DNA of 49,290 nt, from NCBI GenBank assembly GCA_022793895.1, contig JAAWDS010000011.1, positions 1 to 49,290 on the forward strand, written 5' to 3'. Below are positions 42,442 to 49,290 of this stretch, in pieces. The number at the start of each line of letters is the position of its first letter. Positions within the stretch are counted from its first letter, which is position 1. The position numbers and the translations under genes were made by a program. A model generated the notes under the pieces. That model saw only the letters and a program-made list of their open reading frames with translations, did not search any database and had not been told where the DNA came from. Source of the stretch: Provencibacterium sp. GTDB lineage: Bacteria > Bacillota > Clostridia > Oscillospirales > Ruminococcaceae.

Positions 42442-44109
42442 ATGCTTATTAAGAAATCCCTTGCAGTGCTGCTTGCGGCCGGCCTTGTCGCCTCCCTTGG
42501 GGCAGGGTGCAGCGGCGGGAGTTCTTCTGCAAGCTCCGCTGCTTCCCCCGCGCCGTCCGCCGCTTCCTCCGCCCCCGCCTCCTCAAAGGAGGAGCAGAGC
42601 TCCGCTGCGCAAGAAGAGGGCAACCTCAATAAGACCGGCGTTCCCATCCTCAAAGAAGCTGAGGAATTTACGGTGATGATTAGAAAATCCGCGCTGAGTA
42701 AGAACACCTACCCGGAGAAAGAGCCGATCCAGCAGATGGAGAAGGAGACCAACGTCAAGATCAACTGGCAGGAGATCGCGCCCAGCGGCTGGACCGAGAA
42801 GGTCAACCTCTCCTTCGCCTCCAACGAGCTGCCCGACGCGTTCATCAGCGGGATCGATAACAGCGTGCTGGTGCGCAACATGGCCGCGCTTGTGCCCATC
42901 GGCGATTATGTGGACGAATACGCGCCCGCCGTTAAGAAGCTGTGGGAGGAGCGGCCTGACATCAAGGCGGCGCTGACCGCGCCCGACGGGAAAATCTATT
43001 CCTTCGACACCGGCGAAGAATCGGCGTGGGGCGTTACCAATTCGCTGCTCTATATCAACAAGACCTGGCTGGATAAGCTGAACCTACAGGTCCCGACGAC
43101 CACCGACGAGTTCCGGACGGTGCTGGAGGCCTTCAAGTCCCAAGATCCCAACGGCAATGGACAGGCGGATGAGATCCCCTTCTCCTTCTGCCAGCAGGAT
43201 CTGTCCTATAACCTCTACTCGATGTTTGGATCCTTCGGCATTCTGGACAATGCGGATCACATCTACATCAAAGATGGAAAGGTTCTCTTCTCCGGTACCC
43301 AGCCCGGCTTCCGGGAGGCGCTGGAATACTTCAACTCCTTGGTGAACGCGGGCGTTCTGGATGTGGAAGGCTTCAGCCAGACGCTGGAGCAGCTACAGGC
43401 CAAGGGCAAGAGCGGCGACGTACTGCTCGGCGCTTTCCTCAGCTACAACAACGATACGGCCACCGGCGACAACTTTGAGAACTATATTCCCATCGAGCCC
43501 CTGAAGGGCACGGGCGACGAGGTGCTCTGGAACCGCGAAGGACAGATGGGCGGCAACAAGACCGGCTTTGTGATTACGAAAAACTGCAAGCATCCGGAGG
43601 CGCTGGTGCGCTGGCACGATTATATCAACTCCTCCTGGGAGAACAAGATGCTCTGGAGCTTCGGCCCGGAGGGACAGGCTTGGAAATTCAACGAGGACGG
43701 CCTCTGGATCCAGAACAACGACAGCCTCCCCGAAGGGGCAAGCTGGGGCGAATACCGCCACACCGTTGCGCCGGGTTCGCAGGCAAACTGGTTCTTCACC
43801 GCCGAGGAGGGTCTGAATAAGCGCCTGCTGGCTAAGCGCACCCAGGAGCGCCTGGATGCGATCACCGGCCTCTATGAGAAGTATTTCCCGGCTGAGAATC
43901 TCCAAAAGGGCTTTGAGGATGAGCAGACCTCCAACGATAAAAACATGCTGTTTGTCGAGATCGACTCCTACCTCAAAACCTTCGTGGCCAACAGCATCAT
44001 GAAGGGCGTTACCGACGCGCAGTGGGAGGATCACCTCAAAAAGTGCGAATCGCTCAACGTCGAGCAATATACCTCCATGTGGCAGACCTTCTACGACAGC
44101 CACAAGTAA
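42442..44109 (+). CDS. ABC transporter substrate-binding lipoprotein (LplA type)
   Basis: A 555-residue lipoprotein with a signal peptide and a cysteine near residue 23 (SLGAGCSGG; the -3 residue is unusual for a lipobox). A Ser/Ala-rich linker follows to about residue 55. The mature part resembles the large solute-binding proteins paired with LplB and YtcP, with the family stretches KINWQEIAP and SFASNELPDAFI. Likely ligand: an oligosaccharide, perhaps sulfated given the sulfatase next door (inference). The gene follows the permease by 46 bp. Confidence 0.93.
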   Translation: MLIKKSLAVLLAAGLVASLGAGCSGGSSSASSAASPAPSAASSAPASSKEEQSSAAQEEGNLNKTGVPILKEAEEFTVMIRKSALSKNTYPEKEPIQQMEKETNVKINWQEIAPSGWTEKVNLSFASNELPDAFISGIDNSVLVRNMAALVPIGDYVDEYAPAVKKLWEERPDIKAALTAPDGKIYSFDTGEESAWGVTNSLLYINKTWLDKLNLQVPTTTDEFRTVLEAFKSQDPNGNGQADEIPFSFCQQDLSYNLYSMFGSFGILDNADHIYIKDGKVLFSGTQPGFREALEYFNSLVNAGVLDVEGFSQTLEQLQAKGKSGDVLLGAFLSYNNDTATGDNFENYIPIEPLKGTGDEVLWNREGQMGGNKTGFVITKNCKHPEALVRWHDYINSSWENKMLWSFGPEGQAWKFNEDGLWIQNNDSLPEGASWGEYRHTVAPGSQANWFFTAEEGLNKRLLAKRTQERLDAITGLYEKYFPAENLQKGFEDEQTSNDKNMLFVEIDSYLKTFVANSIMKGVTDAQWEDHLKKCESLNVEQYTSMWQTFYDSHK

Positions 44110-44127
44110 AACGGCTTTTATCCCCGG

Positions 44128-44158
44128 TGCGCCGCGCGCGGATTCTGCGCGCGGCGCA
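44128..44158 (+). terminator. Hairpin between lipoprotein and sulfatase genes
   Basis: TGCGCCGCGCGC (44128-44139) pairs with GCGCGCGGCGCA (44147-44158). There is no T run, so it more likely attenuates or protects the abundant lipoprotein mRNA than terminates fully. Confidence 0.6.
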
Positions 44159-44249
44159 TACGTCATAACCCTTTGCCGGGGAAACAGCCTATCGCGATTG
44201 GACTACAGAAAGGGCGGGCGGCTGGAAGCTGCCGCTTTGCCGGGAAAGG

Positions 44250-45674
44250 ATGGAATCCGGTTTGGAAAAGAGGAAAAACCTGCTGTTTGTGTTCGCCGAT
44301 CAGTGGCGCCGCGCGGCGCTGGGCGCTTATCATGGGGATCCGGTGCGCACGCCGCGCATGGATGCCTTTGCAGAAGAAGGGACGGTTTTTGAGAACGGCG
44401 TGAGCGCCTGCCCGCTTTGCTCGCCTGCGCGCGCAAGCATGCTGACCGGCAAGGATCCGCTGGCAACGGGGGTATTCACCAACTGCAAGCCCGGAACCAG
44501 CATTCGCCTGCGCGATGAGGAGGTGTGCATTGCCGACGTGCTGAAGCCCCTGGGCTACCAGACAGGCTATATCGGCAAATGGCACCTGGATGAGTCGGAG
44601 CTGAACTACAACCCTGCGCCCGCCTCCGGCGCGAAGGATTGGGATGCCTACACGCCGCCCGGACCGCGGCGGCATGGCTTCGATTTCTGGCATTCCTATG
44701 GGGCGTGCGACCGCCACCTGCACCCGCACTATTGGGAAAATACCCCGGAGCGCCTGCAATTCGATCAGTGGAGCCCTGAGCACGAGACCGATGTGGCGCT
44801 CGACTTTCTGCGCGGGCTGGACCGGGAGAACCCCTTCTGCCTCTTCATCTCCTGGAATCCGCCCCATAGCCCCTATGACCAGGTACCGGAAAAGTATCTC
44901 GACCTCTATCGGGAACAGGAGATCCATTTCCGGGGAAATGTGATTCCCCACGATCTGCACACCCACACCTACGAGACCTTTGGGTACACGCCGGAAACCC
45001 TGCGCGAAGCTACCCGCCAGTATTACGCCGAGGTCTCCGGGCTGGACGATCAGTTCGGCCGCCTGATGGACGGGCTGCGCGCGCTTGGGCTCGAAGAGGA
45101 TACCTATGTCGTCGTTACCGCGGACCACGGGGATATGCTGGGCTCCCATGGGATGATGGCCAAGCATGTCTGGCATGAGGAGTCGATCGGCGTGCCGCTC
45201 CTGCTGCGCGGTCCGGGCGTTCCCCGGCGCCGCTGCAATACGGTGGTCTCCACACCCGACCTTGCGCCCACGCTGTTGGCGCTGATGGGCGCGCCGGTCC
45301 CGGCCGCCATGCAGGGCTCGGATCTCTCAAGGATGATTCTGGAGGGTGGGGAGGAGCCGCGCGCCGCCTATCTGTGCGCATGCCCTGGGCGCGACGTCTT
45401 TTTGCAGGCATTCCGCGAGGCGGGGAAAAGCCCGCTGGATTATGGCTGGCGCGCGCTCAGAACCGAGACGCATACCTACGTCGTCGAAGTGGGATACGAC
45501 GTAACGCCCAAGCTGCACCGCCTGCTCTATGACCTTCAGGCCGACCCCCTCCAGCAGCATCCGCTGGCGATTGAGAAGCCGGAGGAAAACCCCCTGACCG
45601 CCCGGTTTGAAGAGCAGCTGCGCCGTTGGATGCGCGAGAGCGGCGACGGGTTCTTGCAGCATCTGGAGCCCTGA
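44250..45674 (+). CDS. Sulfatase (formylglycine-dependent, S1 family)
   Basis: A 474-residue sulfatase without a signal peptide, so probably cytoplasmic. The active-site motif CPLCSPARASMLTGKDP has the C-x-P-x-R core, in which Cys is converted to formylglycine. Other hallmarks are LLFVFADQWRR (metal Asp), YIGKWHLDE and VVTADHGDMLGSHGMMAKH. The target is most likely a sulfated sugar imported by the ABC system just upstream. The maturase (anaerobic sulfatase-maturing enzyme) is not in the window. The start ATG 44250 has GGGAAAGG very close, so it may be a few codons off. Confidence 0.93.
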   Translation: MESGLEKRKNLLFVFADQWRRAALGAYHGDPVRTPRMDAFAEEGTVFENGVSACPLCSPARASMLTGKDPLATGVFTNCKPGTSIRLRDEEVCIADVLKPLGYQTGYIGKWHLDESELNYNPAPASGAKDWDAYTPPGPRRHGFDFWHSYGACDRHLHPHYWENTPERLQFDQWSPEHETDVALDFLRGLDRENPFCLFISWNPPHSPYDQVPEKYLDLYREQEIHFRGNVIPHDLHTHTYETFGYTPETLREATRQYYAEVSGLDDQFGRLMDGLRALGLEEDTYVVVTADHGDMLGSHGMMAKHVWHEESIGVPLLLRGPGVPRRRCNTVVSTPDLAPTLLALMGAPVPAAMQGSDLSRMILEGGEEPRAAYLCACPGRDVFLQAFREAGKSPLDYGWRALRTETHTYVVEVGYDVTPKLHRLLYDLQADPLQQHPLAIEKPEENPLTARFEEQLRRWMRESGDGFLQHLEP

Positions 45675-45753
45675 TAAGGGGCCGGGCAGCGGACATCTCA
45701 GGCGGCGAATCCCGCTTCGCAGTTTGTCCCGCCTTGCTGAAAGCGAAATTTTA

Positions 45754-45799
45754 AGGGACGGCCGCCGCAGCGAAAGCAGCGGAGGCCGTCCCTCTTTTT
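45754..45799 (+). terminator. Terminator of the ABC-sulfatase operon
   Basis: AGGGACGGCC (45754-45763) pairs with GGCCGTCCCT (45784-45793), extended by a smaller inner stem, and is followed by C and five T. Confidence 0.9.
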
Positions 45800-45816
45800 A
45801 AGATTTAGGCGGCGCC

Positions 45817-46749
45817 TTAAAAATACTGCGCGTCGCCGCCCAGCTGGTCCGGCAGCCCCTGCACCTGGCCGTTTTGCAGGCGGAACTGGCGGCGGTAGCG
45901 GCCGGGCGGCAGCCCCATGGCGCGCTTAAAAAAGGCGTTGAAGTGGCTTTCATCATAAAACCCCAGCTCCTCGGCAATCTGCCGGATGCTCTTATCGCTG
46001 ACCTGTAGCCACAGGCAGGCGCGGCTACAGCGCAGCTTGCTGCAATATTCCACCGCGCTGCATCCAAGCTCCCGGTTCGCCAGCCGTTCCAGGTGGGTTT
46101 TGCTCAGGTTCATCTCTGCGCACATCTCCTCCAGGCTTAACGAATAGGGGCCGCGGCGCTGGAGCATCTCCAAAAAGCGGTTTTTGAAGGTCAAATCGCG
46201 CCCCACCCGGCTGACCTCCAGCAGCTCGAAAAGCATCGATTCGGCGAGATTGAGCAGCCGCAGCGTATCCAGGGTAGACATGCCCTGCACAATGCCATAA
46301 ATTTCCTCGAACCGCTTGGGAAGAGCGGGAATGCTCACCACCGCCAGTTCCTCCTCCCCAAAAGCCTCCCGCACCAGCCGCCAGATCCCTCTCTCATCCT
46401 CCACCGGCAGCAGATCCAGTCCGAGCTGCGCATAGCCGCCCCGCGAGACCAGCTTATGGGGAATCTGCGGCGGCAGCACAAACGCCTGCCCCTCATGCGC
46501 CGCCGTTACCTGCCCCTTAAAATAGATATCGACGCTGCCGGAAAGCAGGTAATTGATATGGTACCAGCGGTGGGAATGGTGGGATAACAAAAACGCCGGC
46601 GGCCGTTCCATCACATGGATCATCCGGTAGGGCTCCGGAAGCCCTACCATGAGCTGCCGGTCGCGGATGGACGGGGGAAGCTCGGATTGAAACGGCGGTT
46701 CCTCCGCTGGAGAAACCGGCCGCACAGGGGAGGAGAGGGCCTCACGCAT
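45817..46749 (-). CDS. AraC family regulator with N-terminal cupin sensor
   Basis: A 310-residue regulator. The N-terminal half is an AraC-type cupin (LSHHSHRWYHINYLLSGS and VLPPQIPHKL). The C-terminal domain has two helix-turn-helix parts, SLEEMCAEMNLSKTHLERL and SIRQIAEELGFYDESHFNAFFKRAMGLPPGRYR. It probably controls the divergent hydrolase gene at 47117, whose promoter abuts its own. ATG 46749 is chosen with AAAGGAG about 6 bp upstream; a TTG 6 codons earlier is less likely. The ligand is probably a sugar (family knowledge). Confidence 0.93.
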   Translation of the reverse strand: MREALSSPVRPVSPAEEPPFQSELPPSIRDRQLMVGLPEPYRMIHVMERPPAFLLSHHSHRWYHINYLLSGSVDIYFKGQVTAAHEGQAFVLPPQIPHKLVSRGGYAQLGLDLLPVEDERGIWRLVREAFGEEELAVVSIPALPKRFEEIYGIVQGMSTLDTLRLLNLAESMLFELLEVSRVGRDLTFKNRFLEMLQRRGPYSLSLEEMCAEMNLSKTHLERLANRELGCSAVEYCSKLRCSRACLWLQVSDKSIRQIAEELGFYDESHFNAFFKRAMGLPPGRYRRQFRLQNGQVQGLPDQLGGDAQYF

Positions 46750-46784
46750 AACGGACTCCTTTTCCAAAAATCGTTTATGGTCTG

Positions 46785-46813
46785 ATTATACAAGTTTAAG
46801 AGCATCCCGTCAA
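46785..46813 (-). promoter_or_regulatory. Promoter of the cupin-AraC regulator
   Basis: On the minus strand TTGACG (46813-46808) and a perfect TATAAT (46790-46785) are 17 bp apart. Confidence 0.88.
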
Positions 46814-46842
46814 TTGCTTTTCCCAAGGGATACCGGTATAAT
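46814..46842 (+). promoter_or_regulatory. Divergent promoter of the hydrolase gene
   Basis: TTGCTT (46814-46819) and a perfect TATAAT (46837-46842) are 17 bp apart. Its -35 directly adjoins the -35 of the regulator gene on the other strand. Confidence 0.85.
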
Positions 46843-46849
46843 AAATACA

Positions 46850-47116
46850 AATTCCTTCTCTGATTGGGCTCTAATTTCTGCAAAACAGAAGGGATTCCCG
46901 GTTTTCCGGCCATCGCTCCCTATCTATGGATTCTTTTTCCACTCTATCAATCTTTTCTTTCAGCGATGGGTTTATTGCACAATTTTTAGCTCCTAACCCT
47001 ATGCCCTTAGAAGGACCGGCCTTCCCGCGGCGCGCCGGTCCCACGATCGGGCGCGGATCCTCCCGGATGCGCGCCGGTTATTTTTTGCCCGCGGAGAAAC
47101 GGAGAGGATCATCAAA
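46850..47116 (+). other. Long leader upstream of hydrolase gene
   Basis: About 265 bp between the promoter and ATG 47117. It has no gene. A GGACCGG/CCGGTCC hairpin is present near 47013-47042. The long untranslated leader is unexplained. Confidence 0.5.
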
Positions 47117-48868
47117 ATGAGAAGCGAATATTTTTCCTTGCTGAAAGAGTGGTGCGATTCCCTTTTGCGCATGCAGGTGACGGAAAACCAGGATCCGTCG
47201 GTTTACGGCGGCATTCTCTGCCCCTCCTGCGCCCGCATCCATGGCCGGTGCGCCGACGCGATTCATCCCATGATGTATCTTTACCATGAAACGGGAGAAG
47301 AAAAATATCTGAACAGCGCGAAGCTCCTGTTCAATTGGGCGGACAACAACATGACCCGCCCGGACGGCAGCTTTGTCAACGATACCAACTCCGCCTGGAG
47401 AGGCATCACCGTATTTTTCAGCATTCAGCTCGGCGAAACGCTGCTGTATTACGGCGATCTGCTCGATCCGCTGACCCGCCGCCGCTGGACGGAACGGCTG
47501 GACCGGTGCGCCGCCTTCCTAAGCGACTTCATGCCCAAGGCCAACGCAAACGCCAACTATCCCATCACCTGCTCCGCCTCGCTGGCGATTGCAGGCCGCA
47601 TTTTGGAGAACGAGCAATATAAGGAGCTGGCGAAAAAGATGGCGCATGAGGCGCTGGACTTCTTCAGCCCTGAAGGGCTGATCTTCGGCGAGGGCCACCC
47701 GGCGCAGGCGCTGACCGCGAAGGGCTGCCGCCCGGTGGATCTGGGCTACAACGTTGAGGAATCGCTGCCGGGCCTGTATACCTATGCGGAGCACAGCGGC
47801 GACGAGGAGATCCTCGAAAAAATCATGGCCTCGATGGAGGAACACCTGCAATTCATGCTGCCGGACGGCGCCTGGGACAACAGCTGGGGCAACCGCAGCA
47901 ACAAATGGACCTACTGGGGCAGCCGCACCTCGGACGGCTGCCAGGTCGGCTACGCCCCGCTGGCCAAGCGCAACCCGCTCTTCGGCGAAGCGGCGCAGCG
48001 CAACTTTGAGCTTTACCGCGCCTGCACCCACGGCGGATGGCTGCACGGCGGCCCGATGTACGCCGCCGCAGGCGAGCCGCCCTGCGCCCATCACACCTTC
48101 TGCCATGCCAAGGCGCTAACCGCCATGTGCGAATGCGGCTTCACCCCGCCCTCCCCGCGCCTGCCGCTCCCGCGCGAAACGGCGAAGGGGCTGCGCTACT
48201 ACCCGACCCCGCGCGCCGCTCTGCTGGCAGAGGGACCCTGGCGCGCAACGGTGGCCGATCACGATTTTGAATATGTGCAGAGCGGCCATGCAAAGGGCGG
48301 CGCGCTGACGATGCTTTGGCACCAAAAGGCAGGCCCGATCTGCGCCGCGAGCATGACCGAATACACGATGGTGGAAGCGAACAACATGCAGCTTCCGCAG
48401 TATTATCAGGATATCTGCCAGACCCCGCGGATCGAGTACCAGGAGAACGGCGTGTGGTACCGCTCCATCAACGACTGTCAGGCGTCCATGGAAACCGAAG
48501 AGGGGGCCGTCGCCGTCCATGCGGCCGGCGTGCTCCGGGACGGCGCTCAGAACGGCAGCCGCTCCTATAACATCCGTTATGAGGCGAAAGGGGAGGACTT
48601 CTGCTTCTGCTTCTCCACCGATGCGAAGGACGCCGTCTACTGCCTGCCCATCATTGCCGCCGAAAGCGACCCGGTATCCGTCTCCGGCAACTGCGCGCGC
48701 ATCCGCCGCGGAAACGAGACGATCGTGGTGGAAGCGGGCGTCCCGGTGGAGCTGCGCGATACGCCGCTGCCGCGCGTCTTTAACCCCGTCGGCGGCTTCC
48801 AGGCGGTCCACCTGCTGCTCAAGCTGGAGGCCGGCAAGGAAACCGCCGTCCGCATCCATGTAGAATAG
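47117..48868 (+). CDS. Probable (alpha/alpha)6-barrel glycan hydrolase or lyase
   Basis: A 583-residue cytoplasmic protein (no signal peptide). The first 350 residues are helical with paired Trp/Tyr/His motifs (DAIHPMMYLYHETGEEKYL, FNWADNNMTRPDGS, GAWDNSWGNRSNKW), as in six-hairpin glycosidases and heparinase II/III-like lyases. The C-terminal 230 residues are beta-rich. I cannot name the exact family. Next to an importer and a sulfatase, it most likely cuts a sulfated or uronic-acid-containing oligosaccharide (inference). It has its own promoter controlled by the cupin-AraC gene. ATG 47117 is preceded by GGAGAGG at a longer-than-usual distance. Confidence 0.7.
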   Translation: MRSEYFSLLKEWCDSLLRMQVTENQDPSVYGGILCPSCARIHGRCADAIHPMMYLYHETGEEKYLNSAKLLFNWADNNMTRPDGSFVNDTNSAWRGITVFFSIQLGETLLYYGDLLDPLTRRRWTERLDRCAAFLSDFMPKANANANYPITCSASLAIAGRILENEQYKELAKKMAHEALDFFSPEGLIFGEGHPAQALTAKGCRPVDLGYNVEESLPGLYTYAEHSGDEEILEKIMASMEEHLQFMLPDGAWDNSWGNRSNKWTYWGSRTSDGCQVGYAPLAKRNPLFGEAAQRNFELYRACTHGGWLHGGPMYAAAGEPPCAHHTFCHAKALTAMCECGFTPPSPRLPLPRETAKGLRYYPTPRAALLAEGPWRATVADHDFEYVQSGHAKGGALTMLWHQKAGPICAASMTEYTMVEANNMQLPQYYQDICQTPRIEYQENGVWYRSINDCQASMETEEGAVAVHAAGVLRDGAQNGSRSYNIRYEAKGEDFCFCFSTDAKDAVYCLPIIAAESDPVSVSGNCARIRRGNETIVVEAGVPVELRDTPLPRVFNPVGGFQAVHLLLKLEAGKETAVRIHVE

Positions 48869-48886
48869 GACCGTTTATTCAACCAA

Positions 48887-48928
48887 AGCATCCCCGCCTG
48901 TGGAAAACTCTCCGCAGGCGGGGATGCT
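48887..48928 (+). terminator. Hairpin after hydrolase gene
   Basis: A 14-bp perfect stem (48887-48900 with 48915-48928) around a 14-nt loop, without T run, 19 bp past the stop codon. Confidence 0.6.
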
Positions 48929-49290
48929 GTCGTCCCGAAAGCCGGGGAAGGCCGCCGGCAGGCTAGAAGCGGCGTTCCGGCGCAGCCGAACCCACTCATC
49001 CCGCCCTGAAAAGCCCCGCTTGCGCCCGCCAATCCTCCTAGACGCCCCCGAACCCGGCTGCCCGCTCTGCTTCCGCCTGGCACAAACCGGAAAAGTTACG
49101 GTTTTGACCGCTTATAAGCGGTCAAAATTCGGCTCTTACAGAGCCGAAACAGGCTGTCGAAAAAGCCCATAAAACAATAAATTGGTTCCGGAGGCGGGCG
49201 TGTACCGCCGGAGGAACACCTCTAGAGCGAAGCGGCGGTGAGGAAGCCCGGTGGGCTTCCGGAGCCGCTTTGCGACTTCGAAGGGGTCCA
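48929..49290. repeat. Non-coding end with perfect palindromes
   Basis: No gene is seen. A perfect 26-bp palindrome lies at 49102-49127 (half-site TTTTGACCGCTTA). Adjoining it, TTCGGCTCT/AGAGCCGAA forms a hairpin at 49128-49148. GAAGCCC/GGGCTTC pairs at 49233-49249. The GC-rich hairpins recall those at the start of the window. Confidence 0.6.

Overview
The window looks like a chromosomal segment of a GC-rich anaerobic Firmicute, probably a gut clostridium of the Oscillospiraceae/Ruminococcaceae type. The basis is an iron-only hydrogenase, pyruvate:ferredoxin oxidoreductase (PFOR), a YtaF-like sporulation-associated protein, Gram-positive style ribosome-binding sites with some TTG starts, and CUT1-type sugar import. 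This taxonomic call is inference; there is no rRNA in the window.

Layout. 1-1345: palindromic repeats, a queuosine-precursor transporter (queT) with a candidate preQ1-I riboswitch, and a tRNA-Arg(CCT) with its own promoter and terminator. 1519-3724: a two-gene [FeFe]-hydrogenase operon ending in two strong hairpins. 3774-4409: ytaF-like gene. 4507-23044: a 15-gene exopolysaccharide/capsule operon on the minus strand. It carries six glycosyltransferases, a pyruvyl transferase, an FrhB-like protein, an acyltransferase, a polymerase/ligase, a PglK-like ABC flippase, two Wzz-like co-polymerases (one fused to a degenerate GGDEF domain), a metallophosphoesterase, a secreted pectate-lyase-fold protein and the initiating sugar-phosphate transferase. 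23106-23508: a 403-bp element bounded by perfect 22-bp inverted repeats that carries an outward-facing sigma-A-like promoter, directly followed by a tyrosine recombinase gene (23509-24369).

24563-28107: a plus-strand run of a rhomboid-like membrane protein, a ferredoxin-type aldo/keto reductase, a flavin-binding oxidase-like protein and a GH13 amylase. 28249-31800: PFOR with a good promoter and an upstream palindrome. 32227-35516: a P-loop ATPase, a MATE exporter and a MarR repressor whose candidate operators lie upstream of both marR and the exporter gene. 35771-37826: two membrane proteins of unknown function and a lone PduL phosphotransacylase. 37955-48868: a glycan-utilisation locus with a membrane-anchored AraC regulator, two ABC permeases, a lipoprotein, a sulfatase, a second AraC regulator and an (alpha/alpha)6-type hydrolase or lyase. 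48869-49290: palindromes only.

The most interesting system is the switch at 23106-24369. The promoter in the 359-bp spacer points away from the polysaccharide operon in the orientation given. Recombination between the repeats would turn it to face the operon with a leader of roughly 235 nt. I read this as a phase-variable ON/OFF promoter inversion controlling the whole surface-polysaccharide operon, with the recombinase encoded next to it and the assembled sequence in the OFF state.
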